The notes under the pieces are model-generated. The model made no database searches, had not been told where the DNA came from, and saw only the letters and a program-made list of their open reading frames with translations. Shown one piece after another: positions 35,551-45,372 of a DNA stretch of 64,000 nt. Position numbers and translations under genes: made by a program. Within the stretch, counting starts at the first letter, position 1. Every line of letters starts with the position of its first letter. Origin of the DNA: Celeribacter naphthalenivorans (GTDB lineage: Bacteria; Pseudomonadota; Alphaproteobacteria; Rhodobacterales; Rhodobacteraceae); assembly GCF_020524585.1 (NCBI RefSeq), contig NZ_JAIVLK010000001.1, positions 496,001 to 560,000 on the forward strand. Direction: 5' to 3'.

Positions 35551-37236
35551 ATGGCCGAAGACAAAACGGCATATCCGGCGAAAGCGTTTCAGGACATTCG
35601 CGAGGGTCTGATCGAGGCGCTCGATCTGATGCGCCGTCGTGGTCCGAGTCAGATTCAGTTCTGGTTCATCGCGCTTCTGATCGGGATCGCCTCGGGTTTT
35701 GCCGCGCTGTCGTTTCGCAAGGCGATCGATTATTTGCAGGGGCTGTTTTACGGCACCCATGACCTGCGCCACCTGCACAGTTTTGCAAGCGAACTGCCTT
35801 GGTTCTGGGTCTTGCTTTTGCCGGTGTTTGGCGGGCTTTTGGTCGGCATCGTGTTGAACTGGTTCACGCCGGACGGCCGCGTGCGCTCGGTCGCCGATGT
35901 GATCGAGGGCGCCGCGATGAATGAGGGCCGGGTGGAGAAACGTGCGGGCCTTGCCTCTGCACTGGCCTCTCTCATCACGCTTTCGACGGGCGGCTCTTCG
36001 GGGCGCGAAGGTCCCGTGGTGCACTTGGCAGGGGTGATTTCCACATGGGTGTCGAACCGCTTACATGCCGATGGTATCACCGGGCGGGATCTCTTGGGCT
36101 GTGCCGTGGCCGCCGCCGTTTCCGCCTCCTTCAACGCACCCATCGCGGGCGCCTTGTTCGCGCTCGAAGTGGTGCTGCGTCATTTCGCGGTGCATGCTTT
36201 TGCCCCGATTGCTATCGCCTCCGTGGCAGGCACGGTGATCAACCGGATGGAATTCGGCGGTGTCACCGAGTTTACGCTGGCCGCCGAGGGCGCGCTGACC
36301 TTCTACGTCGAATTGCCGGCCTTTTTGCTGCTCGGGCTGTTGTGCGGGCTGGTCGCCGTCCTGATGATGCGGACGATTTTCATGGCGGATGATTTCGGCA
36401 CTTGGGTGCAGGAAAAGCTGCACCTGCCGCCCGTGCTCAGACCCGCCTTCGCCGGGCTCTTGCTGGGCCTCATTGCCATCCAATTCCCGCATATCATCGG
36501 GGTCGGCTATGAGACGACCTCCTACGCGCTCACCGGACAGCTCTTGTTGTGGCAGGCGGTGATTTACACGGTGATCAAGGTCATCGCCGTCTCCATCACC
36601 ATGGCGGGGCGCATGGGTGGGGGGGTGTTTTCTCCGGCACTGATGGTGGGGGCCTTGACCGGCCTGTCCTTTGGTCTTGTGGCGACGGCGATCTTTCCGA
36701 CCGTCTCCGGCACCGCGACGCTCTACGCGCTGGCGGGGATGGGCGCTGTGGCTGCGGCTGTTCTGGGCGCGCCGATTTCCACCACCTTGATCGTTTTCGA
36801 ACTCACCGGCGACTGGCAGACGGGGTTGGCCGTCATGGTCACCGTCTCCTTGTCCACGGCTTTGGCTTCGCGCTTTGTGGATCGCTCGTTCTTCCTCACG
36901 CTTCTGGAGCGCCGCAATGTGCATTTGGCGGCGGGGCCTCAGGCCTATCTCTTGGCCACCGTCAGGGTGCATCAATGCTACCGCAAACCCGATGCGCCCC
37001 GCGCGGCCTCGGAAGACGCCTGTCGCGAGCTGATCGGGCAGGGGATTTACCTCTCGCCCAATGCCACGCTGGAAAAGGCCATGCCTTTGTTTGAAAAGAA
37101 CAATCTGATCTTCATTCCTGTCGTGACCCTGCGCGAGGACACGGGCGCCGAGCTACATGGCGCTTTGTTTCAGGTCGACGCGCTTCGGGTGTTTTCGCGC
37201 AAACTGGCGGAGACGGCGGCGGAAGAGCATTCGTAA
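35551..37236 (+). CDS. ClC-family chloride channel or Cl-/H+ antiporter
   Basis: A 561-residue membrane protein with about 10-12 hydrophobic segments. STGGSSGREGPVVHL is the ClC filter region, with the gating glutamate in GREGP. GGGVFSPALMVGA and FNAPIAGALFALEV are also conserved. The first filter motif GSGIP is not recognisable, so the anion preference may differ from the classic transporters. About 120 C-terminal residues after the membrane part could form a CBS-like regulatory region. The ATG at 35551 is chosen; a GTG at 35488 is possible but would add a polar tail. Confidence 0.88.
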   Translation: MAEDKTAYPAKAFQDIREGLIEALDLMRRRGPSQIQFWFIALLIGIASGFAALSFRKAIDYLQGLFYGTHDLRHLHSFASELPWFWVLLLPVFGGLLVGIVLNWFTPDGRVRSVADVIEGAAMNEGRVEKRAGLASALASLITLSTGGSSGREGPVVHLAGVISTWVSNRLHADGITGRDLLGCAVAAAVSASFNAPIAGALFALEVVLRHFAVHAFAPIAIASVAGTVINRMEFGGVTEFTLAAEGALTFYVELPAFLLLGLLCGLVAVLMMRTIFMADDFGTWVQEKLHLPPVLRPAFAGLLLGLIAIQFPHIIGVGYETTSYALTGQLLLWQAVIYTVIKVIAVSITMAGRMGGGVFSPALMVGALTGLSFGLVATAIFPTVSGTATLYALAGMGAVAAAVLGAPISTTLIVFELTGDWQTGLAVMVTVSLSTALASRFVDRSFFLTLLERRNVHLAAGPQAYLLATVRVHQCYRKPDAPRAASEDACRELIGQGIYLSPNATLEKAMPLFEKNNLIFIPVVTLREDTGAELHGALFQVDALRVFSRKLAETAAEEHS

Positions 37237-37241
37237 ACGCA

Positions 37242-37270
37242 AAACGCGGACCTTTTGGCCCGCGTCTTTC
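37242..37270 (+). terminator. Probable terminator of the ClC gene
   Basis: ACGCGG and CCGCGT arms enclose a loop with CCTTTTGG, followed by CTTTC. A copy of the TGAGTATTT word follows at 37273. Confidence 0.5.
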
Positions 37271-37296
37271 AATGAGTATTTAGACCAAGAAAAAGC

Positions 37297-37638
37297 TCAA
37301 AGCTGTTCGACAGCGGCCTTTTGCGCGTAGAAGGCGATGTAGCCTTTGACCTCGGCGGCGACCTCATTGGGCTCTTCATAGCTCCAGGCGGCGTTTTCGA
37401 TCACCACGGATTTGGTGTGAATGTCGAAATGCTTGGCGGTGCCTTTGAACGGGCAGGCCGCGACCGTGTCGGTCTCTTCGAGAAACGCCATGGCAAGGTC
37501 CTCGCGCGGGAAATAGATCACCGGCGGGTAATCGCCCTCGGTCAGCTCCAATGCATTGGCGGTTTCGCCCAGAACGGCCCCGCCAGCCCGCACCACCCAT
37601 TTGCCCGCAGCGGGGCGAATTTTGATGTGATCTCCCAT
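37297..37638 (-). CDS. DUF427 domain protein
   Basis: A 113-residue protein of the DUF427 family. The conserved blocks are visible: an N-terminal VVRAGGAVLGET, YFPREDL, CPFKGTAKHFD and the closing IAFYAQKA. The family has a small beta-rich fold of unknown biochemical role. It is single and convergent with the ClC gene. The frame and motifs are clear. Confidence 0.9.
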   Translation of the reverse strand: MGDHIKIRPAAGKWVVRAGGAVLGETANALELTEGDYPPVIYFPREDLAMAFLEETDTVAACPFKGTAKHFDIHTKSVVIENAAWSYEEPNEVAAEVKGYIAFYAQKAAVEQL

Positions 37639-37806
37639 GTCGTCGTCCTTTTTATTTGTGTTGCGCGCAGCTTAGCCCCTTTTGTCCCAAGCTGGAAGCC
37701 AGACGGGCCTGAAAACGTCCCGTCAAAACGTCTTATAAAGGGGCGCCAAAACGCAGATTTGTCGGTTTCGACAAGGTTTTAGCAGGCTTTGCATGTCAGG
37801 TATATG

Positions 37807-39588
37807 TCAGACGGGGGCCACCGCTTGTCTCAGCCAGATTTTGGCATGCTCTGAGACCCGATCCTTGAGCTTGTCCCAGACCTCTTCGTGATAGGCGTTG
37901 ATCCAATCCTGTTCCCAAGGCGCCAGCTCGTCGGCGAGGATCAGGCTACGGTCGATTGGCACCCAGGTGAGCGTCTCGAAACTTAGCATATCGCGCGGAT
38001 CGGCACCGGTCAGTTCAGGCGCCTCTTGCACCACGATCAGGTTCTCGATGCGGATGCCATAGGCCCCCTCGCGGTAATAGCCCGGTTCGTTCGACAGGAT
38101 CATGCCTTCTTCAAGCGGCAACATCGACAGCCGCGAAATCCGCTGCGGGCCTTCGTGGACCGACAGGTAGGCGCCGACGCCATGCCCGGTGCCGTGGTCA
38201 AAGTCTCGGCCCATCCGCCACAGAGGCGCCCGCGCCAGCGCATCGAGGTGCCCGCCCGCCACGCCGCGTGGAAAGCGCGCGGTGGAAATTGCGATCATGC
38301 CCTGCAACACGGCGGTGAAAGCGGCGCGTTCCTCGGCGCCCGGATCGCCCAAAGCAACCGTGCGGGTGATGTCGGTGGTGCCGTCCTGATACTGCGCACC
38401 GCTGTCGATCAGCAGCAATTCGCCCTCTTTGAGTGCGCGGTTCGTGTCCTCGGTCACCCGGTAATGCACGATGGCGCCATTGGGACCGGAGCCGCAGATC
38501 GTGTCGAAGGATATTTCCTTGAGTTTCCCTGTGGCGGCGCGGAAGGATTCGAGCTGTTTCACCACTTCGATCTCGGTCAGATCCTCGGGCATCTGCTCGG
38601 ACAGCCAGCTCAGGAACTCGACCATCGCAGCCCCGTCTCTGAGATGTGCCTCGCGCGAACCGGCGATTTCCTCGGGCGTTTTGCAGGCTTTCGGCAGAAT
38701 GCAGGGGTCCGTGCCCTCAATGATCTCGGCATGTTTCAGCATGGTTTTCACCGCGAAAGGCGCGCTGCCGGGATCGACCAGCACGCGGCCCGTCAGCTCC
38801 TCCAAGGCGGCCCCGAAGGCGGCACGCGGCAGAATGGAAATGCGCGGGTCCGGCCCGAGATGGGCGTATTTCGCGGCCTCGTCAAACAGCATCAGCCGCC
38901 CCGTGACGGTCAGAATGCCAAAGGCCTGCACCACCGGGTTATGCGCAATATCAGAGCCGCGAATGTTCAACAGCCACGACAGGCTGTCGGGCAGGGTGAG
39001 CACCACCGCCTCTGCACCTGCTGCGGCCACAGCGTCGCCAATCTCCGTGAATTTCTCCTCAGAAGTTTTACCCGTGAGCTCAAAGGGTTGAGCCGCCACA
39101 GGTTCAGAGGGCCGCGCCGGCCGGTCGTTCCAGATTTTGTTCACCAGATTGCCGGTGGAAATCAACTCCTTGCCGCCGCCCGCAAGCATCTGACGCAGGC
39201 CTTCGACCTCACGGATCGTATGCAGCCAGGGATCAAAGCCGATCTTTTCCGCCGTCTCGCCCAAAAGCCAGCCGCCCAAAGATGTCCCCGGCCAGTCGAC
39301 GTAATCGAAAATCTTCGGATCGCATTGCGCGCGCACCTGCACCGTATAACGCCCGTCGGTGAACACGGCCGCGCGGCCCTTGAGCACCACGGCAAACCCG
39401 GCCGATCCGGTAAAGCCGGTGAGCCAGGCCAGACGTTCATCACAAGGGGCGACATATTCGCCCTGATGCGCATCGGCGCGCGGCACGAGAAAGGCGTCGA
39501 GCCCGGCCTCGCTCATCTCTTGGCGCAGCGCGGTCACGCGCGGGGCGGCCTGGTCGGGGCGAGAGGTCACGTCAAAGCTTTGGAACAT
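37807..39588 (-). CDS. Xaa-Pro aminopeptidase, M24B family
   Basis: A 593-residue metallopeptidase that removes N-terminal residues before proline. It has the two creatinase-like N-domains (RADAHQGEYVAP, LTGFTGSAGFAVV, TDGRYTVQV) and the pita-bread catalytic domain. Metal ligands are visible in LIDSGAQYQDGTTDITRT (two Asp), DHGTGHGVGAYLSVHEGP (His), NEPGYY (Glu) and GIRIENL (Glu). This is the longer, eukaryote-like form (XPNPEP1 type). AAGGA in the leader belongs to a copy of the TGAGTATTT word (39603-39625). Confidence 0.94.
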   Translation of the reverse strand: MFQSFDVTSRPDQAAPRVTALRQEMSEAGLDAFLVPRADAHQGEYVAPCDERLAWLTGFTGSAGFAVVLKGRAAVFTDGRYTVQVRAQCDPKIFDYVDWPGTSLGGWLLGETAEKIGFDPWLHTIREVEGLRQMLAGGGKELISTGNLVNKIWNDRPARPSEPVAAQPFELTGKTSEEKFTEIGDAVAAAGAEAVVLTLPDSLSWLLNIRGSDIAHNPVVQAFGILTVTGRLMLFDEAAKYAHLGPDPRISILPRAAFGAALEELTGRVLVDPGSAPFAVKTMLKHAEIIEGTDPCILPKACKTPEEIAGSREAHLRDGAAMVEFLSWLSEQMPEDLTEIEVVKQLESFRAATGKLKEISFDTICGSGPNGAIVHYRVTEDTNRALKEGELLLIDSGAQYQDGTTDITRTVALGDPGAEERAAFTAVLQGMIAISTARFPRGVAGGHLDALARAPLWRMGRDFDHGTGHGVGAYLSVHEGPQRISRLSMLPLEEGMILSNEPGYYREGAYGIRIENLIVVQEAPELTGADPRDMLSFETLTWVPIDRSLILADELAPWEQDWINAYHEEVWDKLKDRVSEHAKIWLRQAVAPV

Positions 39589-39602
39589 TTTTCAATGTCC
39601 TT

Positions 39603-39625
39603 CATTGCAGTTTAAAATACTCAAA
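39603..39625 (-). repeat. Copy of the recurring TGAGTATTT word before the peptidase gene
   Basis: On the complement it reads TTTGAGTATTTTAAACTGCA and continues into TGAAGGAC, which provides the SD of the peptidase gene. Compare 10131-10155. Confidence 0.55.
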
Positions 39626-39631
39626 TAGCGC

Positions 39632-41506
39632 TCAAGAGGCGCGGCGCATGCCCATCACGCGCGCACGGGCCCGCGGGTCGCTGTCGAACAGGGAGGCGAG
39701 TTGCTCCGTCATCGCACCGGCCAATTGTTCGGCGTCGGTGATGGTCACGGCGCGGTCGTAGTAGCGGGTCACGTCATGGCCGATGCCGATGGCCAAAAGC
39801 TCCACCTGGCGGCGTTTTTCGACCATGGCGATCACATCGCGCAGGTGTTTTTCCAGATAATTCGCGGGGTTGACCGACAGAGTGCTGTCATCGACCGGCG
39901 CGCCATCGGAGATCACCATGAGAATTTTGCGCGCCTCGGGACGCGCGGTGATCCGACGATGCGCCCATTCAAGCGCCTCACCGTCGATGTTTTCCTTCAG
40001 CAAACCCTCTTTCATCATCAGGCCAAGATTGGCCCGCGTCCGACGCATCGGTGCGTCGGCGGATTTGTAGACGATGTGGCGCAGATCGTTGAGGCGGCCC
40101 GGCTGTTGCGGACGGCCTTGGCTCAGCCATTCCTCGCGTGACAGCCCGCCTTTCCACGCCCGTGTGGTAAAGCCCAGCACCTCGACCTTGACGTTGCACC
40201 GCTCCAGTGTGCGCGCCAGAACATCGGCGCAGATCGCGGCGATCGAGATCGGCCGCCCGCGCATCGAGCCGGAGTTATCCAGCAAAAGCGTCACCACCGT
40301 GTCGCGGAATTCCGTGTCTTTTTCGACCTTGAACGACAGAGGTGTCGTCGGGTTCGCCACCACACGCGCCAGACGGCCTGCGTCCAAGATGCCCTCTTCG
40401 AGGTCGAACTCCCACGAGCGGTTCTGTTGCGCCTGAAGACGGCGCTGCAATTTGTTCGCCAGTCGCGAGACGGCGCCTTTCAGCGGCTCCAACTGCTGGT
40501 CGAGATAGGCGCGCAGGCGTTCCAATTCGGCAGGTTCCGCCAGCTCTTCGGCCATGATCTCTTCGTCATGTGCGGAGGTGAAGACCTGATAATTCGGGTC
40601 GGCATCCGAGATGGGCGCGGGCTGCGGCGGCTCGACGTCGCTTTCGTCCTGCGGCAGCTCGACCTCTTCGGAAAATTCATCCTCGGCCATGTCGTCGGAC
40701 GACGCGGTGGCCTCCTGCATGTCCTGCTGTTCTTCCTGGGTGTCCTCGGAGCTGGCCTCGTTCTCGTCCTCTTGCTCCTGCTCTTCGCCCTGGCTGTCCG
40801 GCTCTTCTTCCTGTTCCTCGGTCTCGGCGGATTGATCCTCTTCCGGGTCGGTCTGATCCGGGTCCTCGCCCAGCTGATCGCCATAGCCCAGCTCTTCGAT
40901 CACCCGGCGGGCGAGGCGGGCAAAGCCTTTTTGATCCTCCAAAAGGCTGTCGAGGTCTTCGAAGGTGTCCGTGGTCTGGCCCTCGATGAAATCGCGCCAG
41001 AGATCCAGCACATTATCGGCACCTGCGGGCAGGGTCCGCCCGGTGGCTTTCTCGCGCAGGTAATAGCCCATCGCCTGCGCCAGCGGCGCGTCTTCGCGTT
41101 TCGCGATGCCGTCATAGCCGCGGCGCATGGCGTCATGGCCGATCTTGGCATCGATGTTCTTGCCGGTGCCGGGCATGAACCGCGCACCCGCCGCCTCGCA
41201 GCGTGCGGTTTCCAGCGCATTGTAGATGTCATAGGCCATCTGTCCCGGCGGCGCATAGCGTTGGAACGTCGCTTGATCGTGGAATTTATGGCGCAAAGCC
41301 AAAGCATCCGCCGTGCCGCGCGCGATCAGCACCTCGTCTTTCGACATCCGGCGCGAGACCTGCGGCAGGCGCACGGTATCACCGGAAATCCCCGAGGGGT
41401 CCATCGAATAGGTGACGGTCAAATCGCTGTCGTCGGCCAGGACTTTCGTCGCTTCCGCGAGAGCTTTTTTGAAGGGATCGGCCGGGTTGTCTGAGGGCTT
41501 GGTCAT
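39632..41506 (-). CDS. cobT: Aerobic cobaltochelatase subunit CobT
   Basis: CobT is the large VWA subunit of the CobNST complex that inserts cobalt into hydrogenobyrinate diamide in B12 synthesis. The 624-residue product has an N-terminal helical region, a very acidic central stretch (about 220-300, mostly Glu, Asp, Gln and Ser), and a C-terminal von Willebrand A domain with the metal site DNSGSM at 410-415 and [11 protein letters not shown]. CobS, its AAA+ partner, is encoded at 43474-44442, separated by three unrelated genes. No cobalamin riboswitch was recognised upstream. Confidence 0.95.
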   Translation of the reverse strand: MTKPSDNPADPFKKALAEATKVLADDSDLTVTYSMDPSGISGDTVRLPQVSRRMSKDEVLIARGTADALALRHKFHDQATFQRYAPPGQMAYDIYNALETARCEAAGARFMPGTGKNIDAKIGHDAMRRGYDGIAKREDAPLAQAMGYYLREKATGRTLPAGADNVLDLWRDFIEGQTTDTFEDLDSLLEDQKGFARLARRVIEELGYGDQLGEDPDQTDPEEDQSAETEEQEEEPDSQGEEQEQEDENEASSEDTQEEQQDMQEATASSDDMAEDEFSEEVELPQDESDVEPPQPAPISDADPNYQVFTSAHDEEIMAEELAEPAELERLRAYLDQQLEPLKGAVSRLANKLQRRLQAQQNRSWEFDLEEGILDAGRLARVVANPTTPLSFKVEKDTEFRDTVVTLLLDNSGSMRGRPISIAAICADVLARTLERCNVKVEVLGFTTRAWKGGLSREEWLSQGRPQQPGRLNDLRHIVYKSADAPMRRTRANLGLMMKEGLLKENIDGEALEWAHRRITARPEARKILMVISDGAPVDDSTLSVNPANYLEKHLRDVIAMVEKRRQVELLAIGIGHDVTRYYDRAVTITDAEQLAGAMTEQLASLFDSDPRARARVMGMRRAS

Positions 41507-41742
41507 AGGCTCGTTAAATCATGGGATTTGAGGCCCGGCAAGCGAAAGACAAGCGAAAGGGGCGTGCAGGGATGCGACCGGGGATACGCCAAAAAGCTGG
41601 CCATCGCAGGGGTGCACAGGCTTTGCAGCCCCCGCGCACACAATAGCGGCTTGAAGCCTCTGTTTGTGCAGACTTATTTAGGGGCCAAGTCACATCACCT
41701 CCTCCTCCTCCCGTAGATGTGCGTATGTAAAAGGAAGTCCCT

Positions 41743-42330
41743 ATGTCCAACCCGAAAATTGCCATTGTGATTGGCTCCACCCGTGATGCCCGTTTTGCCG
41801 ACAAACCGGCGCAATGGCTGTTCGCAAAAGTGAAAGAGCTCAGCACCGAGCTCGATTTTGATCTCGTCGATCTGAAAGATTACGAGCTGCCGATGTTCAA
41901 CGAGATGGCCTCGAACCTCTGGGTGCCGTCCTCTGACGAAAAAGCCATCGCTTGGCAGGAAAAAATGGCCGAATATGACGGCTACATCTTCCTGACGCCC
42001 GAGTACAACTCCTCGATCCCGGCGTCGCTGAAAAACGCGTTGGATCAGGCCGGCAAGGAATGGGTGCGCAAACCTGCCGCCGTCTTCGGCTACGGCTCCG
42101 TCGGTGGCGCACGTGCTGTCGAGCATCTGCGCGCTGTGGTGATCAACCTGCAAATGGTGCCGGTGCGTTCCGCCGTTTACATCTCCGGCTCCGACTTCTT
42201 CAAAGTCTCGCCGCTGGGCGCCAACGCCGAAATGTCCGAGATCGAAGCGGGTATTCTGCCCTCCGTCGAAGCGATGCTGGGCGATCTGACCTGGTGGACC
42301 AAAGCCACGAAAGCGGCGCGCGAGGCGTAA
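41743..42330 (+). CDS. NADPH-dependent FMN reductase-like flavoprotein
   Basis: A 195-residue flavodoxin-fold protein. IAIVIGSTRDARFADKPA is the FMN phosphate loop, LTPEYNSSIPASLKNALD binds the isoalloxazine ring, and YGSVGGARAVEHLR follows. Such proteins reduce FMN, quinones or azo dyes with NAD(P)H. AAAAGGAAG lies just before the ATG. It is divergent from cobT and ends at a bidirectional terminator. Confidence 0.9.
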   Translation: MSNPKIAIVIGSTRDARFADKPAQWLFAKVKELSTELDFDLVDLKDYELPMFNEMASNLWVPSSDEKAIAWQEKMAEYDGYIFLTPEYNSSIPASLKNALDQAGKEWVRKPAAVFGYGSVGGARAVEHLRAVVINLQMVPVRSAVYISGSDFFKVSPLGANAEMSEIEAGILPSVEAMLGDLTWWTKATKAAREA

Positions 42331-42369
42331 GCCTCTCTAACGATGGTATAAACCACGCACATGTATGGC

Positions 42370-42400
42370 AAAAAGGCCCGTCATTTTGGCGGGCCTTTTT
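42370..42400. terminator. Bidirectional terminator between convergent genes
   Basis: AAAAAGGCCCG (42370-42380) pairs perfectly with CGGGCCTTTTT (42390-42400). It serves the FMN reductase gene on the plus strand and the small exported protein gene on the minus strand. Confidence 0.85.
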
Positions 42401-42418
42401 ACGTTTTTGGGGTAGGGG

Positions 42419-42850
42419 TTAGCCTCCGAGAAGCATGCCGCGACACTGCCGCATGTTCTCGGCGGCCAGCGACTTGGCCCGGTCCGCTTCGCGCGGGTCA
42501 AAGGAAAACCGTGACACGGCCAGCAAGTCGCTCTGGGCCACATGGCCCGCGATGCGCAGCTCTTCATAGGCGGGCTCTGAGCCCGGCGACATGAGCGCCG
42601 CCAAAAGCTCCTGCATCGCCTCTTTCAACGCGTAGAGTTCCCGATCCTCATGATGCTGCGCCTCCGCCGACAGCCGTCCGGCGCAATAGGCGAATTGCCG
42701 GGCCAGAGGATCGTCGGCGGGCAGGGGCGCGGCACGCAGCGGTGCGGCAAAGGTGGCCATAAGACACAGAAGCGCAGCCGTTTTTCCGGTCCAGCCCAAG
42801 GGTTTGGAGCGGGTTTGGAAAAGAGACTCTGTGCGTGCGTGTCGTGTCAT
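42419..42850 (-). CDS. Small exported protein, FAYCAGR paralogue A
   Basis: A 143-residue protein with a signal peptide or membrane anchor (about residues 22-40, ending LRAAPLPADDP). The mature part carries LARQFAYCAGRLSAE and a second Cys near the end (MRQCRGMLLGG). The next gene upstream encodes a protein with the same pattern, so the two are tandem paralogues. The two conserved Cys could form a disulfide in the periplasm. The ATG at 42850 has AAAGG upstream. I know no function. Confidence 0.75.
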   Translation of the reverse strand: MTRHARTESLFQTRSKPLGWTGKTAALLCLMATFAAPLRAAPLPADDPLARQFAYCAGRLSAEAQHHEDRELYALKEAMQELLAALMSPGSEPAYEELRIAGHVAQSDLLAVSRFSFDPREADRAKSLAAENMRQCRGMLLGG

Positions 42851-42945
42851 GGCCTTTGTCTGTCGTGGGAATGTTACATTGAGGCTAGGCGGGATTCGTC
42901 GTTCTGGCAAGGGATTTGTATATACTTTGGATATACCTTTTGGGC

Positions 42946-43350
42946 TCAGCTTAAAATCAGGGCGCGGCAATGTGCGATTTCGACTTCGGCGCGTTGCTGA
43001 GCGATGCGGGCCTCCTCCGGCCCTGTCCCGAACCACATCCGTGTTAAAAGTTCGGCATGGGCGACTTTGGCGACCAGCCGCAGATGCAGCACCTCGGGCC
43101 CCTTGTCGGGTGGGGTGACGGCCTCAAGAAGAGAAATCATCGCCAGTCGCTCGCGCGCGATCTGGTCGCTGTCGATGTTCGAAAACATCCAGCTGAATTC
43201 CAACTCGGCCGAATATCGCCCCGCACAATAAGCAAATTCGCGCAACAGAGGGGCCGAGGTGATGCTGTCCCAGACCGGAAGGGCCGGGGCGGGCAGGGCC
43301 GCGATGAACCAATTGATCATTGCGGCGGTTATGCTGGATAGCCATCGCAT
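42946..43350 (-). CDS. Small exported protein, FAYCAGR paralogue B
   Basis: A 134-residue protein with a hydrophobic N-terminus (about residues 6-24, likely signal peptide or anchor), then LLREFAYCAGRYSAE and a distal Cys in IAHCRALILS. The helical middle resembles paralogue A. It is 95 bases upstream of paralogue A on the same strand. The SD is weak, so the start is less sure. The role is unknown; the placement next to cobS is probably not informative. Confidence 0.72.
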   Translation of the reverse strand: MRWLSSITAAMINWFIAALPAPALPVWDSITSAPLLREFAYCAGRYSAELEFSWMFSNIDSDQIARERLAMISLLEAVTPPDKGPEVLHLRLVAKVAHAELLTRMWFGTGPEEARIAQQRAEVEIAHCRALILS

Positions 43351-43424
43351 TCGACCAGTATAGCAGAAATTGCCTTCTCACGTCTTAACGCTGATGCGGT
43401 CTCGGAGAAGTCGTTGATCTAAAA

Positions 43425-43451
43425 GAAAAAGCGGACCCGAAGGCCCGCTTT
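43425..43451 (-). terminator. Terminator of cobS
   Basis: On the minus strand, AAAGCGGGCC-ttc-GGGTCCGCTTTTTC: a good stem followed by a T-rich tail, about 25 bases after the cobS stop. Confidence 0.8.
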
Positions 43452-43473
43452 CAATCTCGTCTGTGGAGGCGGT

Positions 43474-44442
43474 TTAGCCCGCGACAGAGGCCGCCGACTC
43501 GGGCAGTTCCTCGTCAAAGCACCGCTGATAGAACTCGGCCACGGTCTGACGCTCCAACTCATCGCATTTGTTGAGGAAGGTCAGGCGGAAGGCATAGCCG
43601 ACATCGCGGAAAATCTCGGCGTTCTGCGCCCAAGTGATCACGGTTCGCGGGCTCATCACGGTCGAGAGATCGCCATTCATGAAGGCCGTGCGGGTCAGGT
43701 CCGCGACGGTCACCATCTGGCTGATCGTCTTGCGGCCTTTCTCCGTGTTGTAATGCGGCGCTTTCGACAGAACGATGTTCGCTTCCGCGTCGTGGCTCAG
43801 ATAGTTGAGCGTCGCCACAAGGCTCCAACGGTCCATCTGCGCTTGGTTGATCTGTTGCGTGCCGTGGTACAGGCCCGTCGTGTCGCCGAGGCCCACGGTG
43901 TTCGCGGTGGCGAAGAGGCGGAAATAGGGGTTCGGTGTAATCACCTCGTTCTGGTCGAGAAGCGTCAACTTGCCGTCCGCTTCCAACACACGCTGGATCA
44001 CAAACATCACATCGGCGCGGCCCGCATCATATTCGTCAAAGACGATGGCGCAGGGGTTGCGCAGCGCCCAGGGCAGGATGCCTTCCTGAAACACGGTGAT
44101 CTGTTTGCCGTCCACGAGTTTGATCGCGTCTTTCCCGATCAGGTCGATCCGGCTGATGTGGCTGTCGAGGTTCACCCGCACCGAGGGCCAGTTGAGGCGC
44201 GCGGCCACCTGTTCGATGTGGGTGGATTTGCCCGTGCCGTGATAGCCCTGAACCATCACGCGGCGATTGTGGCTAAAGCCCGCGAGGATCGCCATCGTGG
44301 TGTCCGGGTCGAATTTATAGGTCGGATCCATCGCAGGTACGCGGTCTGAGGCCTCGGCAAAGCCTTTCACCGTCATGTCGGTGTCGATGCCGAAAACATC
44401 GCGCACGGAAATGGTTTCGGTCGGTTTTGCGCTCGCGTCCAT
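43474..44442 (-). CDS. cobS: Aerobic cobaltochelatase subunit CobS
   Basis: CobS is the AAA+ ATPase that with CobT drives cobalt insertion by CobN. The 322-residue product has Walker [10 protein letters not shown] at residues 66-74, Walker [11 protein letters not shown], the sensor region [11 protein letters not shown] and an arginine-containing [12 protein letters not shown]. Length and motifs are normal. It is its own unit, separate from cobT. Confidence 0.96.
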   Translation of the reverse strand: MDASAKPTETISVRDVFGIDTDMTVKGFAEASDRVPAMDPTYKFDPDTTMAILAGFSHNRRVMVQGYHGTGKSTHIEQVAARLNWPSVRVNLDSHISRIDLIGKDAIKLVDGKQITVFQEGILPWALRNPCAIVFDEYDAGRADVMFVIQRVLEADGKLTLLDQNEVITPNPYFRLFATANTVGLGDTTGLYHGTQQINQAQMDRWSLVATLNYLSHDAEANIVLSKAPHYNTEKGRKTISQMVTVADLTRTAFMNGDLSTVMSPRTVITWAQNAEIFRDVGYAFRLTFLNKCDELERQTVAEFYQRCFDEELPESAASVAG

Positions 44443-44667
44443 GATCTTGCCCGTTCTGATTTCTCACTCACCTGACTTCTTGCCCTGTCGAGGCGTCAGG
44501 TGCAAGGGGCAGTGCGCCGCAGAGGCCCGCATTCTCCGAGGGCGTCCTGTGCAAAGCCTCACGGCCCTGTGATCCGTCGTGATATTTGTGCGGTGATCTG
44601 CCCGGCGATCCGTCCCGTATCCCTGACAACCTCGACACTGGGTCGGGGCATAAAAGGGAGAGACCTT

Positions 44668-45228
44668 ATGAAACGCACGATTTTTGCCGCCGCCACTGCG
44701 ACGCTTCTGGCCACCACCGCATTTGCGGACGATCACATGGCCAAGAACCCGATGGTGGGCGGCGCCGAGATGTTCGCTGACAAGAATATCGTCGAAAATG
44801 CGGTGAATTCCGCCGACCACACCACGCTTGTGGCGGCCGTGCAGGCTGCGGGTCTTGTCGAGACGCTGTCGGGCGAGGGTCCGTTCACCGTCTTTGCGCC
44901 CACCAATGACGCCTTTGCCGCGCTGCCGGAGGGCACGGTTGAGACCCTGCTTCAGCCGGAGAACAAAGACCAGCTTACCAAAATCCTGACCTGCCACGTG
45001 GTTGCCGCTGACGTGATGTCCGAGGCGCTCGTCGGTATGATCGAAGACGACGGCGGTGTGCATGACGTGCCCACAGTCGGGGGCTGCACGCTCAAGGCCA
45101 TGGTCAAGGACGGCATGGTGATGATCGAGGACGAACAGGGCAATGCCGCCACTGTGACCATCGCCGATGTGGATCAATCGAACGGCGTCATCCATGTGAT
45201 CGACAAGGTGCTTTTGCCGGCCATGTAA
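44668..45228 (+). CDS. Secreted fasciclin-domain protein
   Basis: A 186-residue protein with a cleavable signal peptide ([20 protein letters not shown]) and one fasciclin (FAS1) domain: [19 protein letters not shown], then [27 protein letters not shown] and the closing [12 protein letters not shown] (box H2). FAS1 domains mediate adhesion or bind ligands at the cell surface. The ATG at 44668 has GGGAGAG upstream; longer in-frame starts are unlikely. A terminator follows. Confidence 0.93.
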   Translation: MKRTIFAAATATLLATTAFADDHMAKNPMVGGAEMFADKNIVENAVNSADHTTLVAAVQAAGLVETLSGEGPFTVFAPTNDAFAALPEGTVETLLQPENKDQLTKILTCHVVAADVMSEALVGMIEDDGGVHDVPTVGGCTLKAMVKDGMVMIEDEQGNAATVTIADVDQSNGVIHVIDKVLLPAM

Positions 45229-45250
45229 TCCCTTCGGGGTTCATGCGGGG

Positions 45251-45283
45251 AGCGGGGTGCGTCTGAGGCGCATCCCGCTTTTT
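45251..45283 (+). terminator. Terminator of the fasciclin gene
   Basis: AGCGGG and CCCGCT arms with an inner TGCG/CGCA stem and a TTTTT tail, about 23 bases after the stop. Confidence 0.75.
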
Positions 45284-45372
45284 ATGTGCGTCTTTAGATG
45301 CTGTGGGTTGGCCTTTCGGGCGCTTCGTGCCTACATACGTCCCAATGTAGTTTTTTACGTGGGGACAATGAG

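Noticed and set aside
41507-41742. Cobalamin riboswitch upstream of cobT
   Set aside because: No recognisable B12-box or matching stem pattern; the segment faces the FMN reductase promoter.
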